Shown here: positions 8,368 to 14,904 of the stretch, one piece after another
Layout of the letters: each line of letters starts with the position of its first letter
Position numbering within the stretch: position 1 is the stretch's first letter
Origin: Treponema sp.
GTDB lineage: Bacteria > Spirochaetota > Spirochaetia > Treponematales > Treponemataceae
NCBI GenBank assembly: GCA_017616165.1
Contig: JAFZYR010000032.1
Span: 1-33,967, forward strand
Length of the DNA stretch: 33,967 nt
Direction: 5' to 3'
Made by a program: the position numbers and the translations under genes
The notes under the pieces: model-generated
Databases searched by the model: none
The model's input: only the letters and a program-made list of their open reading frames with translations
Told to the model about the DNA's origin: nothing

Positions 8368-9321
8368 ATGAAAAAAACACTAATTTGTACAGCAATTATC
8401 TCTGCTTTATTATTAGCATTTACAAGCTGTTCTTTCCTTCCTGGAGGAAATAAAAATACTTCCGGTACAGGATCTGGATCTAGTGGCAGCGGAAGTGGCA
8501 GTGGAAGTGGTGGTTCTGGCGGTGTTGCTGGTCCTGAATCAAGCGAAGTAAAAACAGAAGTCATTGCAGATAAGGACCGTGTAGCAGCAGAAGAAGGAAA
8601 ATATGGAATTTATGCTAAGCCATATGCGGCAGGTGATCTTCTTTTTGATGATGGTACAGCTACTCCTATTACTTCTACAATTTCACTTACTGACGAACAA
8701 AAAAATCATGCCGTTGCAGTTATATTCTTTGTAGGAACTGGTCTTAATAGTGCTAATACTGAAAGTCAGGAAGCTCGTACTCTTGGTGTCGGCTTATATC
8801 ATAATACTTCTAAAGCAAGATGGGCTTCTTCATCAGCAAATGCTTATAACCCAATTATAGAAACAATAAAGTGTCCTCAATCTGGTAGTGCTGGTAAGTA
8901 TACATTTACCGGTGACAGAAATGGTAGTGATAATCTGGAGCAGATATCAACTTATCTTCAAAACCAATCATCAGGTGGAGTAGATGATGATACTGCAAAT
9001 TCAGATATGTATCCAGCTTTTTACTGGGCAAAAAATTATGGTTCTTTAAAATTAAGCGGTACTAGTTATGAAGAAGGCTGGTATTTACCAACTATAGCAG
9101 AGTTATATGGAATTTCTAAATATATGAATTATGTAGATACTCTTGCGGAAAAATATGAATTCTCAAAATTCGGAAAGGAGGGCAATTCTTATTGGTCTTC
9201 AACACAATATTACAATAGTGCAAAAAGTGCAGCTGGATTGCAATTTAATTCTTCAAATCAAAAAATATTCCAGAATACTAAAAGTACAAATTGTTATGTT
9301 TGTGCTATCCGTGAGTTCTAA
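8368..9321 (+). CDS. Lipoprotein with Gly/Ser linker and DUF1566-like C-terminal domain
   Basis: This 317-residue protein has a lipoprotein signal ending F18-T19-S20-C21, then a low-complexity Gly/Ser spacer (about residues 31-51) that would hold the domain away from the membrane. The body contains YAAGDLLFDDGT and ends with EEGWYLPTIAEL, GNSYWSSTQYYNS and CYVCAIREF. These are landmarks of DUF1566/Lcl_C-type, C-type-lectin-like folds found on many secreted bacterial proteins. AAGGAG at 8351-8356 supports ATG 8368. A strong terminator follows, so it is transcribed alone. The ligand is unknown. Some proteins with this fold are targets of diversity-generating retroelements, but no reverse transcriptase or template repeat is visible here. 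Confidence 0.8.
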   Translation: MKKTLICTAIISALLLAFTSCSFLPGGNKNTSGTGSGSSGSGSGSGSGGSGGVAGPESSEVKTEVIADKDRVAAEEGKYGIYAKPYAAGDLLFDDGTATPITSTISLTDEQKNHAVAVIFFVGTGLNSANTESQEARTLGVGLYHNTSKARWASSSANAYNPIIETIKCPQSGSAGKYTFTGDRNGSDNLEQISTYLQNQSSGGVDDDTANSDMYPAFYWAKNYGSLKLSGTSYEEGWYLPTIAELYGISKYMNYVDTLAEKYEFSKFGKEGNSYWSSTQYYNSAKSAAGLQFNSSNQKIFQNTKSTNCYVCAIREF

Positions 9322-9348
9322 TCTAAATCTTACTTGTTAATTATAAAG

Positions 9349-9378
9349 GCTGGCATCTTCGGATGCCAGCTTTTTTTT
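9349..9378 (+). terminator. Rho-independent terminator with TTCG tetraloop
   Basis: The stem GCTGGCATC / GATGCCAGC closes a TTCG tetraloop and is followed by eight T residues. It lies 28 bases after the lipoprotein stop codon. Confidence 0.95.
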
Positions 9379-9381
9379 GCA

Positions 9382-9447
9382 GTGGATTGCCACGTCGCTG
9401 ACGCTCCTCGCAATGACAGCGTTTTTTGTTTGCTCCTCGCAATGACG
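9382..9447. repeat. TCATTGCGAGG-type intergenic elements (one full, one partial copy)
   Basis: 9382-9418 is a full copy in reverse orientation: its complement runs TGTCATTGCGAGGAGCGT, then CAGCGACGTGGCAATCCAC. 9432-9447 is a partial reverse copy (GCTCCTCGCAATGAC). The same element occurs at 14350-14463 and 23848-23907. The block sits between the lipoprotein terminator and the rplU promoter. Confidence 0.85.
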
Positions 9448-9458
9448 GGTGATACCCC

Positions 9459-9487
9459 TTGCATAAAACTTCCATTTTCATTATTAT
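9459..9487 (+). promoter_or_regulatory. Promoter of the rplU-rpmA-obg operon
   Basis: TTGCAT (9459-9464) and TATTAT (9482-9487) are separated by exactly 17 bases, a good sigma-70-type match. Transcription would begin near 9494, about 150 nt before rplU. Confidence 0.7.
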
Positions 9488-9493
9488 ATTTGA

Positions 9494-9643
9494 TACGTAT
9501 TTAAACTTTGGGCGAGGTGGTGTTTAATCCCCGTTTTACGCTGGCGAGCCGGTTTGAGTGCGAGTCTTTTGCAGGACGGATACTGTTTCCTTATTCCGCT
9601 GCATCGGGCGAATGAAAACGAATCATTTTAATAGAGGTATTTT
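9494..9643 (+). promoter_or_regulatory. Long 5' leader of rplU, possible ribosomal-protein autoregulatory RNA
   Basis: About 150 nt separate the predicted transcription start from rplU. The leader is richer in G and C than the upstream spacer. It contains a two-part hairpin at 9571-9602: GCAG pairs with CTGC, and CGGA pairs with TCCG across a 2-nt bulge. L21 leader RNAs that bind the ribosomal protein are known in Firmicutes; whether this is equivalent is not shown by the sequence. No T-tract follows the hairpin, so control would more likely act on translation. Confidence 0.4.
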
Positions 9644-9958
9644 ATGTACGCAACTATTGAATTTAAGGGCAAGCAGTACAAAGCAGAAAAAGACGTTGTC
9701 CTTACAGTAGATAAGCTTGATGCCGAAAAAGGTACTAAGATTGACATTGATACCGTTCTTTTGGTAAGCGACGGTGATAAAATCAGTGTAGGAACTCCTT
9801 ATGTAAAGGGTGCAAAGGTAACTGTAGTTGTTGAAGAATCTTTCCGTGATAAGAAGGTTCTTGTTTTCAAATACAAGTCAAAGAAAGACTATCATCGCTT
9901 GATTGGTCATAGACAGCAGTACACAAAGGTACGCGTTGAGTCTATTACTCTTGCATAA
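9644..9958 (+). CDS. rplU: 50S ribosomal protein L21
   Basis: This 104-residue protein has the full L21 family length. It starts MYATIEFKGKQYKAEKDVVL and carries the conserved KSKKDYHRLIGHRQQYTKV near the C-terminus, which contacts 23S rRNA in domain III. AGAGG lies 6 bases before the ATG. It is first in an operon with rpmA 16 bases downstream, the usual pairing. The long leader suggests control of its own translation. Confidence 0.97.
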   Translation: MYATIEFKGKQYKAEKDVVLTVDKLDAEKGTKIDIDTVLLVSDGDKISVGTPYVKGAKVTVVVEESFRDKKVLVFKYKSKKDYHRLIGHRQQYTKVRVESITLA

Positions 9959-9974
9959 TTAAAAGGAGATTACT

Positions 9975-10229
9975 ATGGGAAGAACACGTGGTGGATCTGG
10001 TGCTAAAAACGGACGCGATCCTAATCCAAAGAGTCTTGGTGTAAAAAGATATGCCGGTGAATCTGTAACTGCAGGTTCAATTATCGTAAAGCAGCGTGGA
10101 ACTAAGTTCTATCCTGGAAACAACGTTATGAAAGCTGGAGACGACAGCCTGTTTGCAACAGCAGACGGAAAAGTAGTTTTTGGCGAAAGAAATAACCACA
10201 AAGTTGTTTCTGTAGAAGCTGCAAAATAA
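9975..10229 (+). CDS. rpmA: 50S ribosomal protein L27
   Basis: This 84-residue protein shows the L27 core [20 protein letters not shown], the [15 protein letters not shown] strand region and [13 protein letters not shown]. The flexible N-terminus that reaches the peptidyl transferase centre reads [11 protein letters not shown] instead of the more common MAHKKG form. It has no Firmicutes-type cleavable extension, and accordingly no Prp protease gene lies between rplU and rpmA. AAGGAG precedes the start. A strong terminator follows, so ribosomal proteins may be expressed in excess of the downstream genes. Confidence 0.97.
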   Translation: MGRTRGGSGAKNGRDPNPKSLGVKRYAGESVTAGSIIVKQRGTKFYPGNNVMKAGDDSLFATADGKVVFGERNNHKVVSVEAAK

Positions 10230-10250
10230 GTTCAGCGCTCGCTGAATGAG

Positions 10251-10284
10251 AATGCCCGGTGAAAAAGTGCCGGGCATTTTTTTT
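10251..10284 (+). terminator. Terminator between rpmA and obg
   Basis: AATGCCCGG (10251-10259) and CCGGGCATT (10270-10278) form a perfect 9-bp stem, with eight T residues in a row from 10277. obg begins only 14 bases after the T-tract, leaving little room for a separate promoter, so this is probably an attenuating terminator with partial readthrough. A smaller hairpin, TTCAGC/GCTGAA, precedes it at 10231-10246. Confidence 0.85.
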
Positions 10285-10298
10285 GATGGTGGAAAGGT

Positions 10299-11435
10299 AT
10301 GATAGGTTTTGCAGATGAAGCAACTATAGAAGTGCGCTCGGGTAACGGCGGAAACGGCTGTGTGGCCTTTCGTCGCGAAAAGTATGTTCCTCATGGTGGC
10401 CCTAACGGTGGTGACGGCGGTAAGGGCGGCGACATTATTTTTACTGTAAAACGAAACCTTCGTACTCTTGCAAAGCTGCGTCATCAGCACTGCTTTAAGG
10501 CACGTAACGGAGGAGACGGCCAGGGCTGGAACCGCTATGGTGCCGATGGAGAAGACTGTGTAATCCCGGTACCTCCGGGAACCACAATCCGCGATGCCGA
10601 AACAGACGAAATCATTTACGACTTTTCAAGCGCTAAGGGCGATGAGCAGTTTACATTTTTGAAAGGCGGAAATGGCGGCTGGGGAAACGTTCACTTTAAG
10701 TCTTCTACAAATCAGGCTCCGCGTCAGGCAAACCCTGGACAGCGCGGGGAAACACGTTTCTTAAAATTAGAGCTTTCTATTATGGCAGATGCAGGTCTTG
10801 TAGGCTTCCCAAATGCAGGAAAGTCCAGCCTGCTCACATTTTTTACAAACGCGCGCCCAAAGATTGCGCCATATCCTTTTACTACAATTATCCCGAATCT
10901 TGGTGTGCTTCGCGTAGACGAAGAAAGCGATATTATTATTGCAGATATTCCCGGAATTATCGAAGGGGCCAGCGAAGGTCTTGGTCTTGGAGATACCTTC
11001 CTTAAGCATATTACCCGTACAGCCTGTCTTATTTTTATGATTGACTGCTCGGACGAAAATTACCTTACAGCCTACGACACTCTTTGTAACGAGCTTGCAA
11101 ATTATTCGGACAGCCTGCTTGAAAAGCCGCGCATTGTTCTTTGCAACAAGATTGACGTAGAAGGTGCCTTTGACCATGCTGTAGAGGTTGCAGAAAAAAT
11201 CCGTGCTGCAGAGCCGGACACTGTTGTAATACCTGTTTCTGTTCATACAGGCCGCGGAATGAAGGATGCGCAGCATCAGATTATGGAGCTGGTAAGCAAG
11301 CAGGAAAAACGCGAACAGCCAGCACCGGCAGAAGAGTCTTCAAACTCCTTTGGCAGCTCTAATTCTCATTTTATGAATTCGGCTTATATAGACGATGATG
11401 ACGAAAGCATTCAGTATCCTGGAAGTGAACAGTAG
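10299..11435 (+). CDS. obg: GTPase Obg (CgtA), ribosome assembly and stress control
   Basis: This 378-residue protein has the glycine-rich Obg fold at residues 1-160 (for example RSGNGGNGCVAFRREKYVP and GGPNGGDGGKGG). The GTPase domain carries G1 GFPNAGKSS at 169-177, G3 DIPG at 216-219 and G4 NKID at 283-286. Obg binds the 50S subunit and acts in late assembly and the ppGpp response. The C-terminal tail is Ser-rich then acidic (IDDDDESIQ), of the kind that is variable in this family. GGAAAGG precedes the ATG. nadD follows after 12 bases with its own GGGAGGGG site, so the genes are co-transcribed. Confidence 0.97.
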   Translation: MIGFADEATIEVRSGNGGNGCVAFRREKYVPHGGPNGGDGGKGGDIIFTVKRNLRTLAKLRHQHCFKARNGGDGQGWNRYGADGEDCVIPVPPGTTIRDAETDEIIYDFSSAKGDEQFTFLKGGNGGWGNVHFKSSTNQAPRQANPGQRGETRFLKLELSIMADAGLVGFPNAGKSSLLTFFTNARPKIAPYPFTTIIPNLGVLRVDEESDIIIADIPGIIEGASEGLGLGDTFLKHITRTACLIFMIDCSDENYLTAYDTLCNELANYSDSLLEKPRIVLCNKIDVEGAFDHAVEVAEKIRAAEPDTVVIPVSVHTGRGMKDAQHQIMELVSKQEKREQPAPAEESSNSFGSSNSHFMNSAYIDDDDESIQYPGSEQ

Positions 11436-11447
11436 GGAGGGGTAAAT

Positions 11448-12161
11448 ATGAAGCTTGCAGTTTTTGGTGGTACTTTTAATCCTCTTCATATTGGGCATGC
11501 AATGCTTGCCGATACAATCATTACAGAGCTTGGCTACGACAAGGTGCTTTTTGTACCGACCTTTATTACTCCTCACAAGGTTTGCGGCGGTAATGTAACG
11601 AGCCAGCAGCGTCTTGAAATGGTACGTGCTTTTTGTGCAAGCCAGGGCAACGGCCGCTTTGAAACAGAAACCTGTGAGTTTGACCGTGGCGGCGTTTCTT
11701 ATACCTCTGACACTCTCGAATTTTTGACAGAAAAATATAAGGACCAGCTGGAAGGTAAGCTTGCCTTTGTAATGGGTGATGAGGTTGCGGCAGAGTTTGA
11801 CAAGTGGCGTAATCCGGAAAAGGTTTCGGCTCTGGCAGATTTGATAATCGTTCACCGCTATCCTGATGTTGGGGCTTTGGAAAAGGTTTTGTATAACAAG
11901 GCGCCGGAAAAAGCTAACTGTGAAAATGTTCCGTCCGGTAAATATACAGGCGATTTTTCTGTTCAGTTTGACAGGGATAATTTTAAGTATCCGCATATTT
12001 ATATAGAAAATCCTATGCTGCCGGTTTCGTCTACAGATATAAGACGACGTATTGTTGAAGGAAAAAGCTTTAGGTATCTGGTGCCGGGGGCTATCTATGA
12101 ATATATTAAGAAAAATGGATTGTATAGGGGCCCTTCGAGTGCCTCAGGGACCTCGTCATGA
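11448..12161 (+). CDS. nadD: Nicotinate-nucleotide adenylyltransferase
   Basis: This 237-residue enzyme joins ATP and nicotinate mononucleotide to form deamido-NAD, the common step of NAD synthesis. The nucleotidyltransferase motif GGTFNPLHIGH is at residues 7-17, and the family's second motif, SSTDIRRRI, is at 194-202. Homologues usually end near the IYEYIKKNGLY seen at 216-226. Here a further 11 residues, RGPSSASGTSS, are encoded by a palindromic element. The stop codon overlaps yqeK's start (ATGA). Residues of about 150-180 are longer than in the minimal enzyme, a lineage-specific loop. NadD and YqeK are commonly paired. Confidence 0.95.
   Translation: MKLAVFGGTFNPLHIGHAMLADTIITELGYDKVLFVPTFITPHKVCGGNVTSQQRLEMVRAFCASQGNGRFETETCEFDRGGVSYTSDTLEFLTEKYKDQLEGKLAFVMGDEVAAEFDKWRNPEKVSALADLIIVHRYPDVGALEKVLYNKAPEKANCENVPSGKYTGDFSVQFDRDNFKYPHIYIENPMLPVSSTDIRRRIVEGKSFRYLVPGAIYEYIKKNGLYRGPSSASGTSS
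12126..12153 (+). repeat. Palindromic element family A at the nadD/yqeK junction
   Basis: GGGGCCCTTCGAGTGCCTCA followed by GGGACC matches the family core with one change. It covers the last codons of nadD and supplies AGGGA 7 bases before yqeK's ATG, the only Shine-Dalgarno-like stretch there. Confidence 0.85.
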
Positions 12162-12760
12162 TTGACTACGATACTTTGACAGAAAAAATCAGGGACTACA
12201 CCGAAGCTCATGTAAAACCGGCGCGCTACGACCACTGTGTACGTGTTGCCGAAATGTGCGTAAAGCTTTGCCGCCGCTACGGGCTTGATGAAAACAAGGG
12301 GTATCTTGTTGGAATAGGCCACGATATGTGCAAGGATATGCCGCGCGACAAAATGGTAGAAACAGCCCTTCGCGACGGAAACCCCATAACAGACTTTGAA
12401 AAAACTAAGCTGTCGCTTTTGCATGGCCGTGCTGCTGCCGTTATGATGAAGGAAAAATTCGGCATAACAGACAACGACATTCTTGAAGCAGTTGCAAATC
12501 ATGTTTCGGGAAAGGTTGGACTATGTGATCTTGGCAAGGTGCTTTTTCTTGCAGACAAGACAGAGCCGGGACGCCCACAGTCTACGGACGAATACCGCGC
12601 AAACCTTATGAAGCTAACATTGGATCAGATGTTTTTGTCGGTAATAAAAGAAAATTACGAATTCATAAAAAATAAGGGCTACGAGATTTACCCGGACACC
12701 CTAAAAATGATAGAATATTGCGAAAGGGCCATTCGAGAGCCTCAGGAATCCCAGGTATGA
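12158..12760 (+). CDS. yqeK: YqeK-type HD-domain hydrolase (probable symmetrical Ap4A hydrolase)
   Basis: This 200-residue HD-superfamily protein has metal-binding residues H26 (in RYDHCVRVAEM), H55-D56 (in GIGHDMCKD), H89, H115 (in VANHVSG) and D133 (in LADKTEPGR). This is the YqeK arrangement, whose characterised members cleave diadenosine tetraphosphate to two ADP. Its place between nadD and rsfS is conserved widely. The start overlaps the nadD stop by ATGA. The C-terminal eight residues, REPQESQV, come from a second copy of the palindromic element, which also bears AGGAA before the next gene. The fold should end near EYCERAI, so the tail is probably dispensable. Confidence 0.93.
   Translation: MIDYDTLTEKIRDYTEAHVKPARYDHCVRVAEMCVKLCRRYGLDENKGYLVGIGHDMCKDMPRDKMVETALRDGNPITDFEKTKLSLLHGRAAAVMMKEKFGITDNDILEAVANHVSGKVGLCDLGKVLFLADKTEPGRPQSTDEYRANLMKLTLDQMFLSVIKENYEFIKNKGYEIYPDTLKMIEYCERAIREPQESQV
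12725..12749 (+). repeat. Palindromic element family A at the yqeK/LCP junction
   Basis: AGGGCCATTCGAGAGCCTCA then GGAAT matches the family core with small changes. It encodes the yqeK tail, overlaps the ATGA stop/start junction region, and gives AGGAA 9 bases before the ATG at 12757. In another frame it creates a spurious upstream start at 12718, which I reject. Confidence 0.85.
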
Positions 12761-13983
12761 AAAAACTCCGTAACGAACAAAAGGGTATTATTTTTATTGT
12801 TCTCATCGTAGTGGTAATTCTTGTACTCAGTCTGTTTTTTGTAAATTCGCTCAAGACAAACAAGGTAAAGGAAGCCCTTGAATACGATTCTCTTGTGCGA
12901 CTGCTTTTTGTAGTTCAGGATGAAAATACCGACGTTCTTTTTTCGGATGTAATTATCTACGATACTTCTACAAAAAAGGCAGCGGCAATCAATCTTCCGG
13001 GCTACACCGGTGCAATCTTTCAGTCGCTGGGCCGTACAGACCGTCTGGATCAGGTTTACAATGAGCTTGGTATAGAATCATACCGCGTAGAGGTTCAGAA
13101 AATGCTTGGCATTACAATTCCGTATACCTCTGTAGTTGCCCTTGATAATTTTATAAAGCTTTGCGATATGTTTGGCGGAATGCGCGTATTTATTCCATCT
13201 CCAATTGACTGTGTTTCAGAGGAAGGTGAGCGCTGGCTGCTTCCTTCTGGTGCAGTAAACCTTGATGGAGACAAGATTGCCGTATACCTTCGCTATCGTG
13301 ATGAAGAAGAAACAGAAGAATCAATTCAGGACCGCTATCAGAATGTAATGGGAGCCTTTCTTACCGGACTTCATGACCAGAGCTTTAAGATTTTTAACCG
13401 TGACCAGAATTTCCGAATGTATGCAGACTGTATCGTAACTAATCTTGCAGACTATGAGGAAGAAACACTTTATGCAGAGCTTTCGGATATTGATACAGAA
13501 TCAATCATCAAGCAGACAATTACGGGCTCGCTGCGAAACGTAGACCTTCGTGGTGGCGAGGTTCAGCAGCTTTTGTTCCCTCTGAACAACGGTGAATTCA
13601 TTAAGGAAGCAGTAAAGCAGACAACTTACATGCTCATGTCTTCGGACGGTTCAATTTCTAACCGTATTTACGTGCTTGAAATTCAAAACGGAACAAAAAC
13701 TCAAGGCTTGGCTCGTCGTACCGCAACCTTGTATCAGAATGCAAGCTACGATGTACTTAGTGCAGTCAACGCAGATTCAAACGATTATGCCGAGACAATT
13801 ATCATAGATCACATAGGCAACGAATCGGTTGCAAAACAGGTTGGCGAGCTTATTCGCTGTACAAATATAAAACAGGCAGAAGAAATGGAGGAAGGAGCAG
13901 CCAGAGACAGCATGGTAGATTTTACCGTAATTCTTGGAAGAGACTTTAACGGTGCCTACGTAATTCCTGGTGCTTCATATTAA
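12757..13983 (+). CDS. LytR-CpsA-Psr (LCP) family protein with LytR_C-like domain
   Basis: This 408-residue protein has one N-terminal membrane helix (about residues 11-30), an extracytoplasmic LCP-like domain and a C-terminal LytR_C-like domain (from about 315, with VLEIQNGTKTQGLARRTATLY). LCP enzymes move polyprenyl-phosphate-linked glycans to the cell wall or to other acceptors. Recognisable blocks are FSDVIIYDTSTKKAAAINLP, LDNFIKLCDMFGGMRVFIP and YLRYRDEEETEESIQDRYQ. The canonical IPRDT Arg-Asp is replaced by LPGYT, so the usual catalytic or lipid-phosphate contact is missing. The start at 12757 overlaps the yqeK stop (ATGA). Function in a spirochaete, which lacks wall teichoic acid, is uncertain. 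Confidence 0.8.
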   Translation: MKKLRNEQKGIIFIVLIVVVILVLSLFFVNSLKTNKVKEALEYDSLVRLLFVVQDENTDVLFSDVIIYDTSTKKAAAINLPGYTGAIFQSLGRTDRLDQVYNELGIESYRVEVQKMLGITIPYTSVVALDNFIKLCDMFGGMRVFIPSPIDCVSEEGERWLLPSGAVNLDGDKIAVYLRYRDEEETEESIQDRYQNVMGAFLTGLHDQSFKIFNRDQNFRMYADCIVTNLADYEEETLYAELSDIDTESIIKQTITGSLRNVDLRGGEVQQLLFPLNNGEFIKEAVKQTTYMLMSSDGSISNRIYVLEIQNGTKTQGLARRTATLYQNASYDVLSAVNADSNDYAETIIIDHIGNESVAKQVGELIRCTNIKQAEEMEEGAARDSMVDFTVILGRDFNGAYVIPGASY

Positions 13984-13985
13984 TT

Positions 13986-14345
13986 ATGGCAGATACAAAG
14001 ACAACAGAACAAAAGGCTATAGAAATTGCTAAGCTTCTCATTGACGGAAAGGGCAGGGATGTTACCCTTATTGATGTTAGCGGACTTAATTCGTGGACAG
14101 ATTATTTTGTAATTTCTACCGTAACAAGCTCTACTCACTGGCAGGGCTTGTACAAGCAGGTAAAGGATTATATCAAAGAAAACGACCTGGAGATTCACCT
14201 GACCAAGCGCAAGAGCTCTGATGGTGATGACTGGAACCTCATAGACCTTGGCCCGATTGTAGTTCATCTTATGACCGAACAGGCAAGAGAATTTTATAAT
14301 CTGGAAAAATTGTGGTTTAAGGGAAAGGTTATTAGTTTGGATTAA
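13986..14345 (+). CDS. rsfS: Ribosomal silencing factor RsfS
   Basis: This 119-residue protein has full RsfS family length. It binds ribosomal protein L14 on the 50S subunit and blocks joining to the 30S subunit when nutrients are low. Typical blocks are DVTLIDVSGLNSWTDYFVI, STHWQGLYKQV and DDWNLIDLGPIVVHLMTEQA, then FYNLEKLW. It begins 2 bases after the LCP stop with no clear Shine-Dalgarno, so it is probably translated by coupling. It ends the operon. The following 120 bases are a block of palindromic repeats instead of a classical terminator. Confidence 0.96.
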   Translation: MADTKTTEQKAIEIAKLLIDGKGRDVTLIDVSGLNSWTDYFVISTVTSSTHWQGLYKQVKDYIKENDLEIHLTKRKSSDGDDWNLIDLGPIVVHLMTEQAREFYNLEKLWFKGKVISLD

Positions 14346-14349
14346 AAAA

Positions 14350-14463
14350 TGGATTGCTTCGCCTTCGGCTCGCAATGACGTGTCATTGCGAGGATTGTAA
14401 AGACGTGTCATTGCGAGGATTGTAATGTCGTGTCATTGCGAGGAGCGTAGCGACGTGGCAATC
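14350..14463. repeat. Array of TCATTGCGAGG-type elements between convergent genes
   Basis: One reverse half-element (14350-14380, containing GCTCGCAATGACG) is followed by three head-to-tail 25-base units starting at 14381, 14406 and 14431. Each unit begins TGTCATTGCGAGGA, and the array ends in the element tail TGGCAATC. The opposed halves could fold into a long hairpin. The array separates rsfS from the acidic protein gene, which converge here. Confidence 0.9.
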
Positions 14464-14467
14464 TAAA

Positions 14468-14743
14468 TTATAGATCGTACTTATCTATAAATGAAATATC
14501 GTCGTCGTCGTCGTTGCGGTGGCGCAGATTGTAGCCATCTTCGGGTTCAACGTCGTCGTAAGGCTCGTCTATATCTTCTTCTTCCTTAAAGACATCGTCG
14601 TAGTACAAGTCCTCTTCGCCGTCAAATTCATCTAGGACGTCGTCTTCATCCTCGCCAAAGTCATCATCAAAATCTTCATCGAAATCGTCAAATTCGTCAT
14701 CAAGATACATGGTCAACTCGTCTAATTCTGGTTCTGAGAACAT
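14468..14743 (-). CDS. Small, extremely acidic protein
   Basis: This 91-residue frame encodes a protein in which roughly half the residues are Asp or Glu (for example DDEFDDFDEDFDDDFGEDED). It also has scattered Tyr and Phe, almost no Lys or Arg apart from a YNLRHRN patch near residue 75, and no Cys. I do not recognise a family. I accept it as real because GAGGGG lies 5 bases before the ATG and a good promoter lies just upstream. Repetitive GAY and GAR codons could also keep the frame open by chance, which is the main doubt. Acidic proteins of this type can be nucleic-acid mimics, chaperones or ion binders; no choice is possible here. Confidence 0.65.
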   Translation of the reverse strand: MFSEPELDELTMYLDDEFDDFDEDFDDDFGEDEDDVLDEFDGEEDLYYDDVFKEEEDIDEPYDDVEPEDGYNLRHRNDDDDDISFIDKYDL

Positions 14744-14760
14744 ACATACCCCTCGAATAT

Positions 14761-14789
14761 AAAATATAGCAAACAGACATTATTTTCAA
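14761..14789 (-). promoter_or_regulatory. Promoter of the acidic protein gene
   Basis: Read on the minus strand, TTGAAA (14789-14784) and TATTTT (14766-14761) are separated by 17 bases. The transcript would begin just upstream of the GAGGGG site. Confidence 0.6.
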
Positions 14790-14865
14790 TGGGTTTTTAA
14801 ATGAATTTTCAAAAAACTGCATTAAAATATAACAAGTTATTTAAAAGTCTACGTTATATATTGGT

Positions 14866-14893
14866 TTGACAACACTTAAAATATTAGTATAAT
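14866..14893 (+). promoter_or_regulatory. Consensus promoter of ispE
   Basis: TTGACA (14866-14871) and TATAAT (14888-14893) both match the sigma-70 consensus fully, with a 16-base spacer. The -10 ends 5 bases before a TTG and 11 bases before the ATG of ispE, so the leader is almost absent. Confidence 0.85.
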
Positions 14894-14904
14894 AAAGATT
14901 GCTG

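Noticed and set aside
9432..9447. Partial TCATTGCGAGG copy as part of the rplU promoter
   Set aside because: It ends 12 bases before the -35 and the promoter hexamers do not overlap it, so no role is supported.
12718..12756. Upstream extension of the LCP gene starting at 12718
   Set aside because: The extra residues are the palindromic repeat read in a second frame. The ATG at 12757 begins a proper membrane anchor and overlaps the yqeK stop as ATGA.
14350..14463. Possible CRISPR array from the 25-bp units
   Set aside because: The units are contiguous with no unique spacers, and the same element occurs singly elsewhere.
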